Virus record (IMG/VR): IMGVR_UViG_3300022925_002660
Location: 1 to 35,805 of that record
DNA: 35,805 nucleotides
Source: a virus
Direction: 5' to 3' (one strand)
Within the stretch, counting starts at the first letter, position 1. Every line of letters starts with the position of its first letter. Below the pieces are notes generated by a model, which ran no database searches, was not told the DNA's origin, and saw nothing but the letters and a program-made list of their open reading frames with translations. Below, in pieces: positions 7,832 to 15,900 of the stretch. The translations under genes and the position numbers were made by a program.

Positions 7832-8061
7832 TGAAACTAGATCTACACGGAAAACATGTACACGAAGCGTGGAAAATGGTTGACAGATTCCTAAGTGACT
7901 GTTATTATAAGAATATTAAACGTTGTGAAATAATTTGTGGACAAGGAATGATCCGTAACGAAATGGATGATTGGCTCCACCTAAATACTTTTGTGCGAGA
8001 ATACAGGTTTAATACTCGTACACGAGGAAGCTACACAGTATACCTAAAGAAGAGGACATAA
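7831..8061 (+). CDS. Stand-alone Smr-domain protein
   Basis: A 76-residue protein starting LDLHGKHVHEAW, the signature of Smr (small MutS-related) domains, with the second motif ICGQGM at about residues 36-41 and a C-terminal beta-strand (GSYTVYLK). Smr domains are nicking endonucleases or nucleic-acid binders, often attached to MutS2 or in stand-alone form. The position between polymerase and clamp, with overlapping codons, suggests a role in replication or recombination. The usual TGxG motif is GQGM here, so nuclease activity is uncertain. Confidence 0.8.
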   Translation: MKLDLHGKHVHEAWKMVDRFLSDCYYKNIKRCEIICGQGMIRNEMDDWLHLNTFVREYRFNTRTRGSYTVYLKKRT

Positions 8062-8062
8062 C

Positions 8063-8794
8063 ATGAGAGATTATCTCAAAGACATTGTGCAACACACACA
8101 TGGACTTGGCTTTATTGAGGCCGCAAAAATTGTAAATGAAGAAGGCGCTACTAGTTTAGAAGCTATGGATGATGATCGTACAGTTATTGTACAAGCATCT
8201 TTTAAAGAACAAGTGCCAGGGCTAAGTGGTACATTTGGTTTACCCAACTTGAACAAACTAAACGTTCTACTCAACATTGACGAGTATAAAGAAAACGCAA
8301 ACATCACTGTTAACGAACAAGAACGCAATGGCGAGACTGTTCCGTTTGGTTTGCATTTTGAAAATGCAAATGGCGACTTTAAAAATGACTATCGCTTTAT
8401 GAGTCGTGAAGTCGTAGAAGAAAAACTTAAAAGTGTTAAGTTTAAAGGTGTAACATGGGATGTTGAAGTAACTCCCAACAGCGCAAGTGTTGCACGTTTT
8501 AAAATGCAAGCACAAGCCAACAGTGAAGAAGTAGTGTTTACTGCAAAGAATGAAGGCAGTGATCTAAAGTTTTTCTTTGGTGACTCTAGCACACACGCAG
8601 GTAACTTTGTATTTGCACCTGATGTACAAGGAGCACTTACAAGTGCTTGGAGTTGGCCCGTAGCACAAGTGCTGAGTATTCTCAACTTGCCAGGCGATAT
8701 TACTATGAAGTTTAGTAACGCAGGAGCGGCAATGATTACAGTAGACAGCGGTATGGCAACATATGACTATATCCTGCCAGCACAAAGTAAGTAA
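8063..8794 (+). CDS. 45: Sliding clamp (T4 gp45-like)
   Basis: A 243-residue protein placed directly after the polymerase and Smr genes. It has the length, alternating beta-strand pattern and low cysteine content of a PCNA-like gp45 clamp (T4 228 residues), including a KVGK-free central strand set and a final strand (AAMITVDSGMATYDYILPA) like the end of gp45. The clamp ring tethers polymerase to DNA and, in T4, also activates late transcription. Identification rests on size, fold pattern and operon position. No clamp-loader genes are in this window. Confidence 0.8.
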   Translation: MRDYLKDIVQHTHGLGFIEAAKIVNEEGATSLEAMDDDRTVIVQASFKEQVPGLSGTFGLPNLNKLNVLLNIDEYKENANITVNEQERNGETVPFGLHFENANGDFKNDYRFMSREVVEEKLKSVKFKGVTWDVEVTPNSASVARFKMQAQANSEEVVFTAKNEGSDLKFFFGDSSTHAGNFVFAPDVQGALTSAWSWPVAQVLSILNLPGDITMKFSNAGAAMITVDSGMATYDYILPAQSK

Positions 8795-8797
8795 TAT

Positions 8798-10312
8798 ATG
8801 GAACATAACCAACACAAAGATCTAACAGCAACACAGAACGATTATGCTGTGTTCTTGCCAGCATTGAGTACTTTTTATGCATTGTTTATTGGTAGACAGC
8901 GCAGAGGCTTAGAGCCATTTAACGAAGATAGAAAAGCAAGCGGTACACCGTATATTGACTTGAATCGTATTCCTGCACATTTGACTGCTAATAATCCAAG
9001 TAATGGTGTAGAAAGTCTTAACTGGTTAGCCAAAGAAGGCATCTTCAATTACAAATGGAGCTTGCACAGTGCTGGACACGCTAGTCTTGATCTAAACAAA
9101 GACATGTACAGAGAAAGTCAGTACAGAGAACGTGATAGAGAATATAGCTGGCTGTTAGGAGATAGTGGTGGTTTCCAAATTGGTAAAGGCAAATGGGAAG
9201 GTGACTGGAGAGCAAACAGTGGTTGTAATCTAGCACAAAAGAAACGTGATGGTGTCCTAAAATGGATGGACGCCTTTATGGACTATGGTATGATCCTCGA
9301 TATTCCAGCTTGGGTAAGTCGTAGTCCTGATGGTGCAAAAGCCAGTAACATCAGCAGTTATCAAGAAGCTGTAGATGGTACTGCTTTTAACAATGAGTAT
9401 TTTATCAGAAACCGTAATGGAGACTGTAAGTTTCTCAATGTACTACAGGGTGAAAACTTTGCTCAAGCGGATGATTGGTATTCACAAATGAAAAAGTTTA
9501 GTGATCCCAAGCAGTATCCAGACGCTCATTTTAATGGTTGGGCAATGGGAGGTCAAAACATGTGCGATATCGAACTAGCACTCAAGAGGCTAGTCGAACT
9601 TCGTCATGATGGTTTACTAGAACAAGGTTTGCATGATGTTATGCACTTCCTAGGAACCAGCAAATTAGAGTGGGCTCTGGTACTAACTGCAATACAACGA
9701 GCAGTAAGAAAATATCATAATCCAAGTTTTACAATTACATTTGACTGTGCAAGTCCTTTCTTGTGTACAGCAAATGGACAGTTTTACACCAACTGGCGTT
9801 TGGATCAAGACAGCAAATGGAGTTACATGATGAATGATGCTCCAGATGATAAGAGCTTCAAAGGCAATGGTGTATTGTTTGATGATGAAGCACGTAAAAT
9901 GTATCCTGATTATATTGGTAGTCCTGTAACAAAAGACATGATGTTGGACGAGATTTGTTACTATGCTCCTGGTGATGTAAGTAGACAAGGCAACGAAACT
10001 AAAACAAGTTGGGATAGTTTTAGCTATTGTATGCTTATGGGTCATAATGTGTGGCAACATGTTAAGAGTGTACAAGAAGCAAATCGTGCGTTTGATCAAG
10101 GACAGTATCCAAGTATGATGGTAGACAAAAGCTTCGACAAACAAGAAGTAAAAGATGTTGTTATGGAAGTATTTGCAGAAAGCGACAAAGGAAAGAGCTT
10201 GCAAATTATTGAAAAACATCGTAAACTATGGATGAAAGTAATTGGCACCCGTGGTGCTGTAGGTAAGAAAACAATTAACAGTTCGGCACAGTTTAATGCA
10301 CTCTTTGAATAA
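8798..10312 (+). CDS. dpdA: DpdA-like DNA guanine transglycosylase
   Basis: A 504-residue TGT-superfamily protein. The general-base motif GDSGGFQ has its aspartate at 122; the strand LNVLQGEN (about 214-220), WAMGGQN (about 249-254) and HFLGTSK (about 283-289) follow; the nucleophile strand TFDCASPF places Asp316 where TGT has its catalytic aspartate. Near the C-terminus a CMLMGHNVWQHVKSVQEAN segment matches the HN region of TGT. The zinc CxCxxC set is not intact. Phage DpdA proteins exchange guanine in DNA for 7-deazaguanine bases, protecting against restriction. FolE and QueE in this window supply the precursor path. Its last 17 bases overlap the next gene. Confidence 0.88.
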   Translation: MEHNQHKDLTATQNDYAVFLPALSTFYALFIGRQRRGLEPFNEDRKASGTPYIDLNRIPAHLTANNPSNGVESLNWLAKEGIFNYKWSLHSAGHASLDLNKDMYRESQYRERDREYSWLLGDSGGFQIGKGKWEGDWRANSGCNLAQKKRDGVLKWMDAFMDYGMILDIPAWVSRSPDGAKASNISSYQEAVDGTAFNNEYFIRNRNGDCKFLNVLQGENFAQADDWYSQMKKFSDPKQYPDAHFNGWAMGGQNMCDIELALKRLVELRHDGLLEQGLHDVMHFLGTSKLEWALVLTAIQRAVRKYHNPSFTITFDCASPFLCTANGQFYTNWRLDQDSKWSYMMNDAPDDKSFKGNGVLFDDEARKMYPDYIGSPVTKDMMLDEICYYAPGDVSRQGNETKTSWDSFSYCMLMGHNVWQHVKSVQEANRAFDQGQYPSMMVDKSFDKQEVKDVVMEVFAESDKGKSLQIIEKHRKLWMKVIGTRGAVGKKTINSSAQFNALFE

Positions 10313-11165
10313 AGCACTTATTGTAGGCACAGGTTTTGGTAGCCTATACAAAAAAATATATGAAGACATGAATGTTGCTGTGACCACAGTTGACATTGCA
10401 GATCCCAATGCAGACTACAAGCATGTATACAAAGCATTAGGTGCAGGATTAGCGCATTGGGATGTGTGTCATATTACAACTCCAAATTACACACACTATC
10501 CACTAGCAGATCTATGTGCAAACTTTTGCGACATTGTGTTTGTTGAAAAGCCTGGTGTTGATGATGCAGAACTATGGGAAGAACTACTAGCAGATCATCC
10601 CACAACACGTATTATGATGACCAAAAACAATCAATACAGAGACAATGTACATCAAGTGCGTGAGGCTGCAAGAGAAGGTGAAGTACACATTCATTGGTTA
10701 AATGAAGATAGAGTACCCAAGCCTGGCAGTTGGTTTACCACAAAGAAACTAGCATTTGGTGGTGTAAGCAGAGACTTGATGCCACACTTATTGAGTTGGA
10801 TACAAGTAATAGATCCAGACTGGATGCACATGAAACCCACATGGAGTAGATCAGATCAGCGTTGGCAGTTGCAAGATCTAACAGGCAGTGACTACGGTGA
10901 AGTAGATACACAAGGCACTTATGATGTAGATGATTCGTGTTACATCGATATGGGTCGTTACAAACTATATGCTGATTGGCGTTGCAACAGTCCTGACGAT
11001 ATTGCTATTCACACAGACAAAGTCAGCTTTCAACTAGGACTGTGTCCAGAAAGTGCATACGAAGCAATGATACGTATTGCACATGAGAACCTAAATAATG
11101 ATGAGTTTTGGAACAAACAAAAGGATATGGACTTATGGATTCATCGGATCTTAAACAACCTGTAA
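10296..11165 (+). CDS. Gfo/Idh/MocA-family oxidoreductase
   Basis: A 289-residue NAD(P)-dependent dehydrogenase. The N-terminal Rossmann motif is IVGTGFGSLY, followed by TTPNYTHYPLA and the catalytic-lysine motif FVEKPG; later GGVSRDLMPHLLSWI gives the Asp/His pair typical of the family. Substrates are usually sugars, sugar nucleotides or inositols. It starts inside the DpdA coding end and is overlapped by the next dehydrogenase, so the three are coupled. It is somewhat shorter than typical members (about 330-400). The substrate is unknown; with the next gene it suggests cyclitol or amino-sugar chemistry. Confidence 0.82.
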   Translation: MHSLNKALIVGTGFGSLYKKIYEDMNVAVTTVDIADPNADYKHVYKALGAGLAHWDVCHITTPNYTHYPLADLCANFCDIVFVEKPGVDDAELWEELLADHPTTRIMMTKNNQYRDNVHQVREAAREGEVHIHWLNEDRVPKPGSWFTTKKLAFGGVSRDLMPHLLSWIQVIDPDWMHMKPTWSRSDQRWQLQDLTGSDYGEVDTQGTYDVDDSCYIDMGRYKLYADWRCNSPDDIAIHTDKVSFQLGLCPESAYEAMIRIAHENLNNDEFWNKQKDMDLWIHRILNNL

Positions 11166-12058
11166 GACAATTAGTAACAGACGGCAAGGGTACTTTCTTT
11201 GAAAAGGACTATTTGGTACCCATGCTAACAACAGATGAAATTCGTGTACGTGCAATTATGACAGGCGTATGTCGCAGTGATATCGACATGATGAATGGAA
11301 AGTTTGCACTACTGCCCACTGATATGCATGGACACGAAGGACTAGGCGAAGTTATTGCTGTAGGCAACAACATTGAAGATTGTAAAGTGGGAGACTACGT
11401 TGCTACTAGAGGTGAACCTGGCTATGCTGATGTTTACAACTGCAAACAAGGCACATACTGTGTAGTGCCAGAGGCAACACCCGAATACATTATTGAACCT
11501 GTTGCATGTGCAGTAAACATGATACACACTTGCGAACAAGAACTAGACAAACGACATAACGGTAAGATGCTGATTATTGGAGGAGGCTTTCTTGCTAAAA
11601 TTTTCTATCAAACACTTGTAGAAATGGACTTCGAATTTGACATTGATGTTTGGACAAACACAGACTTAGACTGGTGGAACGAACAAGGTGCTAATACGTT
11701 TGAGGATCTTCAATTTGCATACGATATTGTAGTAGATCTCAAAGACACAGATCAGATCAAAAGAGTAAATGTAAATCCAAATGCACTGATCATACTCGCT
11801 GCACAAAAAACTGTTCCGCATATGTTTGACTTTGCTAATTGGCTGTGGAACAATGTAACAATTAAAATGCCCAGTCCTAGAGCAGAAACATTTCATGAAG
11901 CAATGAAATGGGCAACCTATGCTATACAAACAGGAAAGATAGAAGTTGACAATGTGTGGACTAATAGTTATAGTAGAGAAACAACATGGCAACAAGCATT
12001 TGAACATGGAAATGATAGACCGCAAGGTTACGGCAGAGGGTATATAGAATGGGACTAA
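11135..12058 (+). CDS. Zinc-type medium-chain dehydrogenase
   Basis: The ATG at 11135 is preferred over a TTG at 11108; the protein is then 307 residues. It has the MDR hallmark IRVRAIMTGVCRSDIDMMNG and HGHEGLGEVIAVG with the catalytic Cys and GHE zinc site, then VGDYVATRG and a C-terminal nucleotide-binding half (MLIIGGGFLAKIF). The structural-zinc four-Cys loop is absent, giving a short form. It should oxidise or reduce an alcohol group with NAD(P). It overlaps the Gfo/Idh/MocA gene by 31 bases, a pairing typical of sugar or cyclitol pathways. Confidence 0.82.
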   Translation: MDSSDLKQPVRQLVTDGKGTFFEKDYLVPMLTTDEIRVRAIMTGVCRSDIDMMNGKFALLPTDMHGHEGLGEVIAVGNNIEDCKVGDYVATRGEPGYADVYNCKQGTYCVVPEATPEYIIEPVACAVNMIHTCEQELDKRHNGKMLIIGGGFLAKIFYQTLVEMDFEFDIDVWTNTDLDWWNEQGANTFEDLQFAYDIVVDLKDTDQIKRVNVNPNALIILAAQKTVPHMFDFANWLWNNVTIKMPSPRAETFHEAMKWATYAIQTGKIEVDNVWTNSYSRETTWQQAFEHGNDRPQGYGRGYIEWD

Positions 12059-12561
12059 ACACAGAAGAACGTCAAGATGTAGTTTACTTTATTGGCACAG
12101 AAGTAGAACACACTGCAATGCACGGAGAGAAGACACTGTTCGTAGTTGGCATTCAATCCTACGAAGAGATTCAAAAACGTGCTGATGAACACAGCATCCG
12201 ACATTTGTACTTTGGCACAAGTCAAAGTTTTCATCCTAACAACGAAGATGACTATGAAGCATGGGAAAACATGATCAAACCTTTGCTTAAACTAGGATAC
12301 TGGTGTACACTAGACTTTGGTGTTGAATATGCACACGATGTACTAGAATGTGGGTTTGACGAATATGATAAGTATATTAGTATGATAAGTGTAAAACTTC
12401 CATACATTAAACAATTCAACTATAACGCAACAATTAAACTAGATGACACAACATGGGGTAAAAGCAATCCAGGCGTATGGTGCCATAGTGTGCATGATCT
12501 AATGGATCGAAAAGTGTACACAGACTGGAAAGACTATGTTGGTGATACGGTAATCAAATGA
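12049..12561 (+). CDS. Conserved T4-like marine phage protein, unknown function
   Basis: A 170-residue protein with blocks VVYFIGTEVEHT, TLFVVGIQSYEEI, HLYFGTSQSFHPN and NPGVWCHSVHDLMDR. I recognise this pattern from cyanophage T4 relatives, where a slightly longer version occurs, but no function is known to me. Alternating beta strands and helices suggest an alpha/beta fold such as a TIM-barrel-like or Rossmann-like domain. It overlaps both neighbours by a few bases, so it belongs to the same transcript as the dehydrogenases and the nucleotidyltransferase. Confidence 0.75.
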   Translation: MGLNTEERQDVVYFIGTEVEHTAMHGEKTLFVVGIQSYEEIQKRADEHSIRHLYFGTSQSFHPNNEDDYEAWENMIKPLLKLGYWCTLDFGVEYAHDVLECGFDEYDKYISMISVKLPYIKQFNYNATIKLDDTTWGKSNPGVWCHSVHDLMDRKVYTDWKDYVGDTVIK

Positions 12562-13007
12562 ACGGTAATAAACGGATAGGGTTCACATGTAGCACATTTG
12601 ATTTGCTACACGCAGGGCATATTGCTATGCTCAGAGAAGCACGTGAACATTGTGACTATCTTATTTGTGGATTACAAACTGATCCCACTATGGACAGGCC
12701 CGATACAAAAAATAAGCCAGTACAAACACTAGTAGAACGTTATACACAACTTAATGCAGTTGAATATGTAGATGAAATAATTCCTTATCAAACAGAACAA
12801 GATCTTCAAGATATACTCAGCATGTATCATATTACAGTAAGAGTTCTTGGTGAAGAGTATCGTGAAAAGGATTTTACTGGCAAAGATATTTGCCGCAAAC
12901 GAGGTATTGATCTATATTTTAACAAGCGTGAACATAGATTTAGTACCACTGATTTAAGGGAGAGGGTAACCAATGAGCCCTGTACAAAACCGAATAAAAA
13001 AACTTGA
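12558..13007 (+). CDS. Cytidylyltransferase-like nucleotidyltransferase
   Basis: A 149-residue protein with the HxGH-superfamily motif GFTCSTFDLLHAGHIAML (HAGH at residues 18-21) and the late FSTTDLRER motif corresponding to the ISSTxxR signature. Its size matches TagD/RfaE-type enzymes, which transfer CMP or AMP to glycerol-phosphate, sugar-phosphates or similar. It overlaps the preceding gene stop. Together with the two dehydrogenases and the glycosyltransferase downstream it may make an activated sugar or polyol. The substrate cannot be read from the sequence. Confidence 0.85.
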   Translation: MNGNKRIGFTCSTFDLLHAGHIAMLREAREHCDYLICGLQTDPTMDRPDTKNKPVQTLVERYTQLNAVEYVDEIIPYQTEQDLQDILSMYHITVRVLGEEYREKDFTGKDICRKRGIDLYFNKREHRFSTTDLRERVTNEPCTKPNKKT

Positions 13008-13158
13008 ACAAGAGCACAGAACACTTGACGAAGATATAAAACGGTTATATAATACAACACATAGTGAACGAACACTTAAAAATATGAAACAGCGCAAACT
13101 GCAACTCAAAGATGAGATAACAAAACTCAAAGGAGATACCAATGGTAAAGAAAATTAG
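12973..13158 (+). CDS. DUF465/YdcH-like coiled-coil protein
   Basis: A 61-residue, fully helical, charged protein: an N-terminal RIKKLEQEHRTLDEDIKRL followed by LKNMKQRKLQLKDEITKLK. This two-helix pattern is the DUF465 (YdcH) signature, a common small bacterial hairpin of unclear function. It overlaps the nucleotidyltransferase by 35 bases and the next gene by 17, which is an unusually long overlap on both sides and supports real translation coupling. Likely a dimerising coiled coil. Confidence 0.72.
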   Translation: MSPVQNRIKKLEQEHRTLDEDIKRLYNTTHSERTLKNMKQRKLQLKDEITKLKGDTNGKEN

Positions 13159-13327
13159 AGTTATTGAAAATGAAGAAACTCCGGCAACAGAAGATCAGAC
13201 CATGATGGAAATTGCTAAAAGTATGGATTGGAAATTATGGGAACTGTTGCAAACTATGCAACGTCTCGAAAAGAAACTTACCGTACTTGCTACAGATGAA
13301 GATTCCACTACACCCGATGACACGTAA
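13142..13327 (+). CDS. Small acidic helical protein
   Basis: A 61-residue protein with a basic start (MVKKIRVIENEE), a central amphipathic helix (WKLWELLQTMQRLEKKL) and an acidic tail (TDEDSTTPDDT). No family recognised. A GGAG ribosome site lies inside the previous gene (AAAGGAGATACC), and the stop overlaps the next ATG (TAATG). It may be a small partner or regulator of the neighbouring proteins. Confidence 0.6.
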   Translation: MVKKIRVIENEETPATEDQTMMEIAKSMDWKLWELLQTMQRLEKKLTVLATDEDSTTPDDT

Positions 13328-13776
13328 TGCAAGAACGCTATCACGAATATATGCTTAGGCGTAGTAGAGAAGAGAATGCAAAGATGCAAAAACTTAAAAA
13401 AACAAATAGTATGATTTGGGTTACTTTCCGCAAAGAAGGATTACACAAATATCCTGCGGCACTGGATGACCCTAATCTTGCTACTGGCGGTGCAGACGAT
13501 GTTAGCTTTTTAGGCTACATTCACCGTCACATCTTCCACTTCAATGTTGCTATTGAAGTATTTCATGACGATCGAGATATTGAATTTATCCAATTCAAAA
13601 GATGGCTGGAAGGCCTCTATGCAGACGGAACTCTGCAACTTGATTATAAAAGCTGTGAAATGATTTGCGATGATCTTGCAGATCAAATCAACAGCAAGTA
13701 CCCTGGACGTAAAATTAAACTTACTGTCAGTGAAGACGGTGAGAACGGAGCAACCATTGAATACGAGGTATCATAA
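13327..13776 (+). CDS. T-fold protein resembling QueD/6-pyruvoyltetrahydropterin synthase
   Basis: A 149-residue protein. After a helical lead of about 25 residues comes WVTFRKEGLHKYPAA (His40), then GYIHRHIFHFNVAIEVFH with H66-R-H68 where QueD has its HGH zinc ligands, then DIEFIQFKRWLEGL (compare DFxxLK), and finally a helix SCEMICDDLADQINSKYPG and strand KLTVSEDGENGATIEY with a Glu136 where QueD binds the pterin. This order matches the T-fold. The catalytic Cys before HxH and the DH pair are not found. It may be a diverged QueD, or a T-fold protein of another function common in marine phages. Confidence 0.6.
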   Translation: MQERYHEYMLRRSREENAKMQKLKKTNSMIWVTFRKEGLHKYPAALDDPNLATGGADDVSFLGYIHRHIFHFNVAIEVFHDDRDIEFIQFKRWLEGLYADGTLQLDYKSCEMICDDLADQINSKYPGRKIKLTVSEDGENGATIEYEVS

Positions 13777-13777
13777 T

Positions 13778-14086
13778 ATGCGACAAAACCGCATTAGTAT
13801 CAACGATATTAAATGGGACTTGATTAAAATTATTGAGCCCCATGACGGTCGTCTTGAAAATAAACAAGACGGAACTAAAATTGTAAACAATCTGTTTACA
13901 AGTTATCTCAAGGATTTGCAAAAAGAACGCAAGATCCAGGACTATAATATTGTTAGCAGTTTACGAGACACTGCTATCACTTACGACATTGCAATCAAAT
14001 TGAATGCAGATCGTAGTCCAAAGAAACTAAAGATCCATGTTGGCACTTATCAAAGTCCATGGGTTGATAAAAAGGCAACAGCATGA
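13778..14086 (+). CDS. Conserved T4-like marine phage protein, unknown function
   Basis: The ATG at 13778 follows the previous stop by one base; a longer frame from 13670 lies inside the previous gene. The 102-residue protein has blocks ISINDIKWDLIKIIEPHDGRLE, GTKIVNNLFTSYLKDLQKER and LKIHVGTYQSPW, which I recognise as a conserved small protein of marine T4-like phages. It is basic and mixed alpha/beta. No function known. It overlaps the glycosyltransferase start by 4 bases. Confidence 0.7.
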   Translation: MRQNRISINDIKWDLIKIIEPHDGRLENKQDGTKIVNNLFTSYLKDLQKERKIQDYNIVSSLRDTAITYDIAIKLNADRSPKKLKIHVGTYQSPWVDKKATA

Positions 14087-15183
14087 CAGTCTACATTGTA
14101 GATATTGAAGCTGTAGACACTCGTTATACTGCACAGTGGAAAAAACATTTACCATTGCAGTTGCGCAATCGTACTGATGATGTAGTTGTCATCAGTGGCG
14201 GAGATACGCCTCAGGCTACAACGCCTGGGGCCTTTCTCAACTTTGGCGGTACTAATGTTTACAAAAGTAAACAGCTAGAACAAATAGGAGAGATGTTTTG
14301 TAACGGAACCATCAGTGATGGTGATTATTTCCTATATACTGACGCTTGGAATCCTACTGTTATACAACTTCGTTACATGGCAGAACTACTGGGCGTCAAG
14401 ATTACTATTGGCGGTATGTGGCATGCAGGTTCTTATGATCCTCAAGATTTCCTCGGTCGCCTAATAGGAGATGCAGCATGGGTTAGAAATGCAGAAAAGA
14501 GCATGTTCTATTGCTATGATCACAACTACTTTGCAACAGAGTTTCATATAAACATGTTTGCAGAGAACTTGCTCAAGTACAACGGTATGTTTGGACTTAC
14601 TCCAGCAGAAACACTACTTGATGCAAATGATAACATTCAACTTACTGGTTGGCCCATGGAGTATTTGCAAGAAACACTTGTACCATACAAAAACATGGAG
14701 AAAAAGGATACCATTGTATTTCCACATCGTATCGCACCAGAAAAGCAAGTTGACATTTTTAAAGATTTGGCTAAGGAATTGCCCGAGTATGAATTTATTG
14801 TTTGTCAAGAAAAACAGTTGACAAAAAATGAATACCATAATATACTCGGTGAAGCTAAAGTAGTGTTTAGTGCAAATCTGCAAGAAACACTAGGTATCAG
14901 TGCATACGAAGGTGCATTGACAGGAGCAATTCCAATGGTACCTGATCGTCTAAGTTATACAGAAATGTATGATGAGGACTTTAAGTATCCAAGTGAATGG
15001 ACAGAAAGTTTTGAAAGTTACACAAAACATAAATCCAAATTGATTGAGAAGTTAAAAAATTATATGCAAAATCATAAAAATTATCACAATCAGTTAAATA
15101 CAGAGTCAGCAAAATTGACACAGAAATTTTTCAGTGGCAATAACATGTATGACACTATTACTAAAAGTGACACACCACTATAA
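14083..15183 (+). CDS. GT-B-type glycosyltransferase
   Basis: A 366-residue protein with two Rossmann-like halves. The C-terminal donor-binding half shows IVFPHRIAPEKQVDIF (from about 209), the acceptor of the nucleotide-sugar in the GT4-like pattern, and ETLGISAYEGALTGAIPMVP (from about 269), the typical E-x7-E region. The N-terminal half contains a GGxxxG-like loop. It should transfer a sugar from a nucleotide-sugar. Possible acceptors are DNA bases (as T4 alpha- and beta-glucosyltransferases do), or surface polysaccharide. Adjacent cytidylyltransferase and dehydrogenases may produce the donor. No signal peptide or membrane segment. Confidence 0.8.
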   Translation: MTVYIVDIEAVDTRYTAQWKKHLPLQLRNRTDDVVVISGGDTPQATTPGAFLNFGGTNVYKSKQLEQIGEMFCNGTISDGDYFLYTDAWNPTVIQLRYMAELLGVKITIGGMWHAGSYDPQDFLGRLIGDAAWVRNAEKSMFYCYDHNYFATEFHINMFAENLLKYNGMFGLTPAETLLDANDNIQLTGWPMEYLQETLVPYKNMEKKDTIVFPHRIAPEKQVDIFKDLAKELPEYEFIVCQEKQLTKNEYHNILGEAKVVFSANLQETLGISAYEGALTGAIPMVPDRLSYTEMYDEDFKYPSEWTESFESYTKHKSKLIEKLKNYMQNHKNYHNQLNTESAKLTQKFFSGNNMYDTITKSDTPL

Positions 15184-15196
15184 CTCGGAGCAATTA

Positions 15197-15880
15197 ATGG
15201 AAAAATCAAAAGAACTAAAGGCACGCCTTGACGATGCAGGCATTCGTTATTGGGCGGGCGACAACGTCTCTTCAATATTACAAGATGGAGACAAACAAGA
15301 ACTGATTGAAGAACTTACCCCAAAATTTGAATCTATACTAGACAGTTTACTTATTGATAGGTCAACTGATCCTAATAGTATGGATACAGGTAGACGTCTT
15401 GCAAAGATGTATATCAATGAGCTTATGGCAGGACGTTATGATCCTATGCCTAAAGCAACAGCATTTCCAAACGACAGCGATGACCGCTATGAAGGCATGT
15501 TAGTAGTTCGCAGTGAACTAAAAAGCATGTGTTCGCATCATCACCAACCAGTAGTAGGAGTTGCATACATTGGTATTCTTGCTGCAGAACGATTAATTGG
15601 TTTAAGCAAATACACACGAATAGCGCAATGGTGTGCTAGACGTGGTACACTACAGGAAGAACTTGCAATGGTAATTGCAAAGGAAATCCAGAAAGCAACT
15701 GGCAGTAAAGATGTTGGTGTTTATGTTCAGGCAACACATGGATGTTGTGAAAACAGAGGCATCATGGCTCATAGTAGTCTTACACAAACAACTGTACTTA
15801 AAGGTGCTTTCAAAGACGACCATGGAACCAAAAAGGAATTCATGGATAATATTAAACTGCAACAACAATTTGCAGGATAA
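15197..15880 (+). CDS. folE: GTP cyclohydrolase I
   Basis: The ATG at 15197 with CGGAG 7 bases upstream is preferred over a longer frame from 15134 that overlaps the glycosyltransferase end. The 227-residue protein has the FolE signature SMCSHHHQP (Cys112, His114, His115) and HGCCENRG (His181, Cys183), the zinc and catalytic ligands. GLSKYTRIAQWCARR matches the conserved core. The usual Glu after Cys is Ser here and the usual Met is Cys183-184, both mild changes. It converts GTP to dihydroneopterin triphosphate, the first step toward 7-deazaguanine bases and folate. It lies 20 bases before a purine permease. Confidence 0.95.
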   Translation: MEKSKELKARLDDAGIRYWAGDNVSSILQDGDKQELIEELTPKFESILDSLLIDRSTDPNSMDTGRRLAKMYINELMAGRYDPMPKATAFPNDSDDRYEGMLVVRSELKSMCSHHHQPVVGVAYIGILAAERLIGLSKYTRIAQWCARRGTLQEELAMVIAKEIQKATGSKDVGVYVQATHGCCENRGIMAHSSLTQTTVLKGAFKDDHGTKKEFMDNIKLQQQFAG

Positions 15881-15900
15881 AAAGACATAGGGAGAATTTT

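Noticed and set aside
9683-10219. A 178-codon minus-strand frame inside dpdA
   Set aside because: Shadow of the DpdA gene; no motif and no ribosome site.
12558-13007. The nucleotidyltransferase as a candidate QueC
   Set aside because: It has HAGH and not the SGGxDS PP-loop; it is a cytidylyltransferase-type fold.
15134-15196. Longer start for folE at 15134
   Set aside because: It overlaps the glycosyltransferase end; the ATG at 15197 has its own ribosome site.
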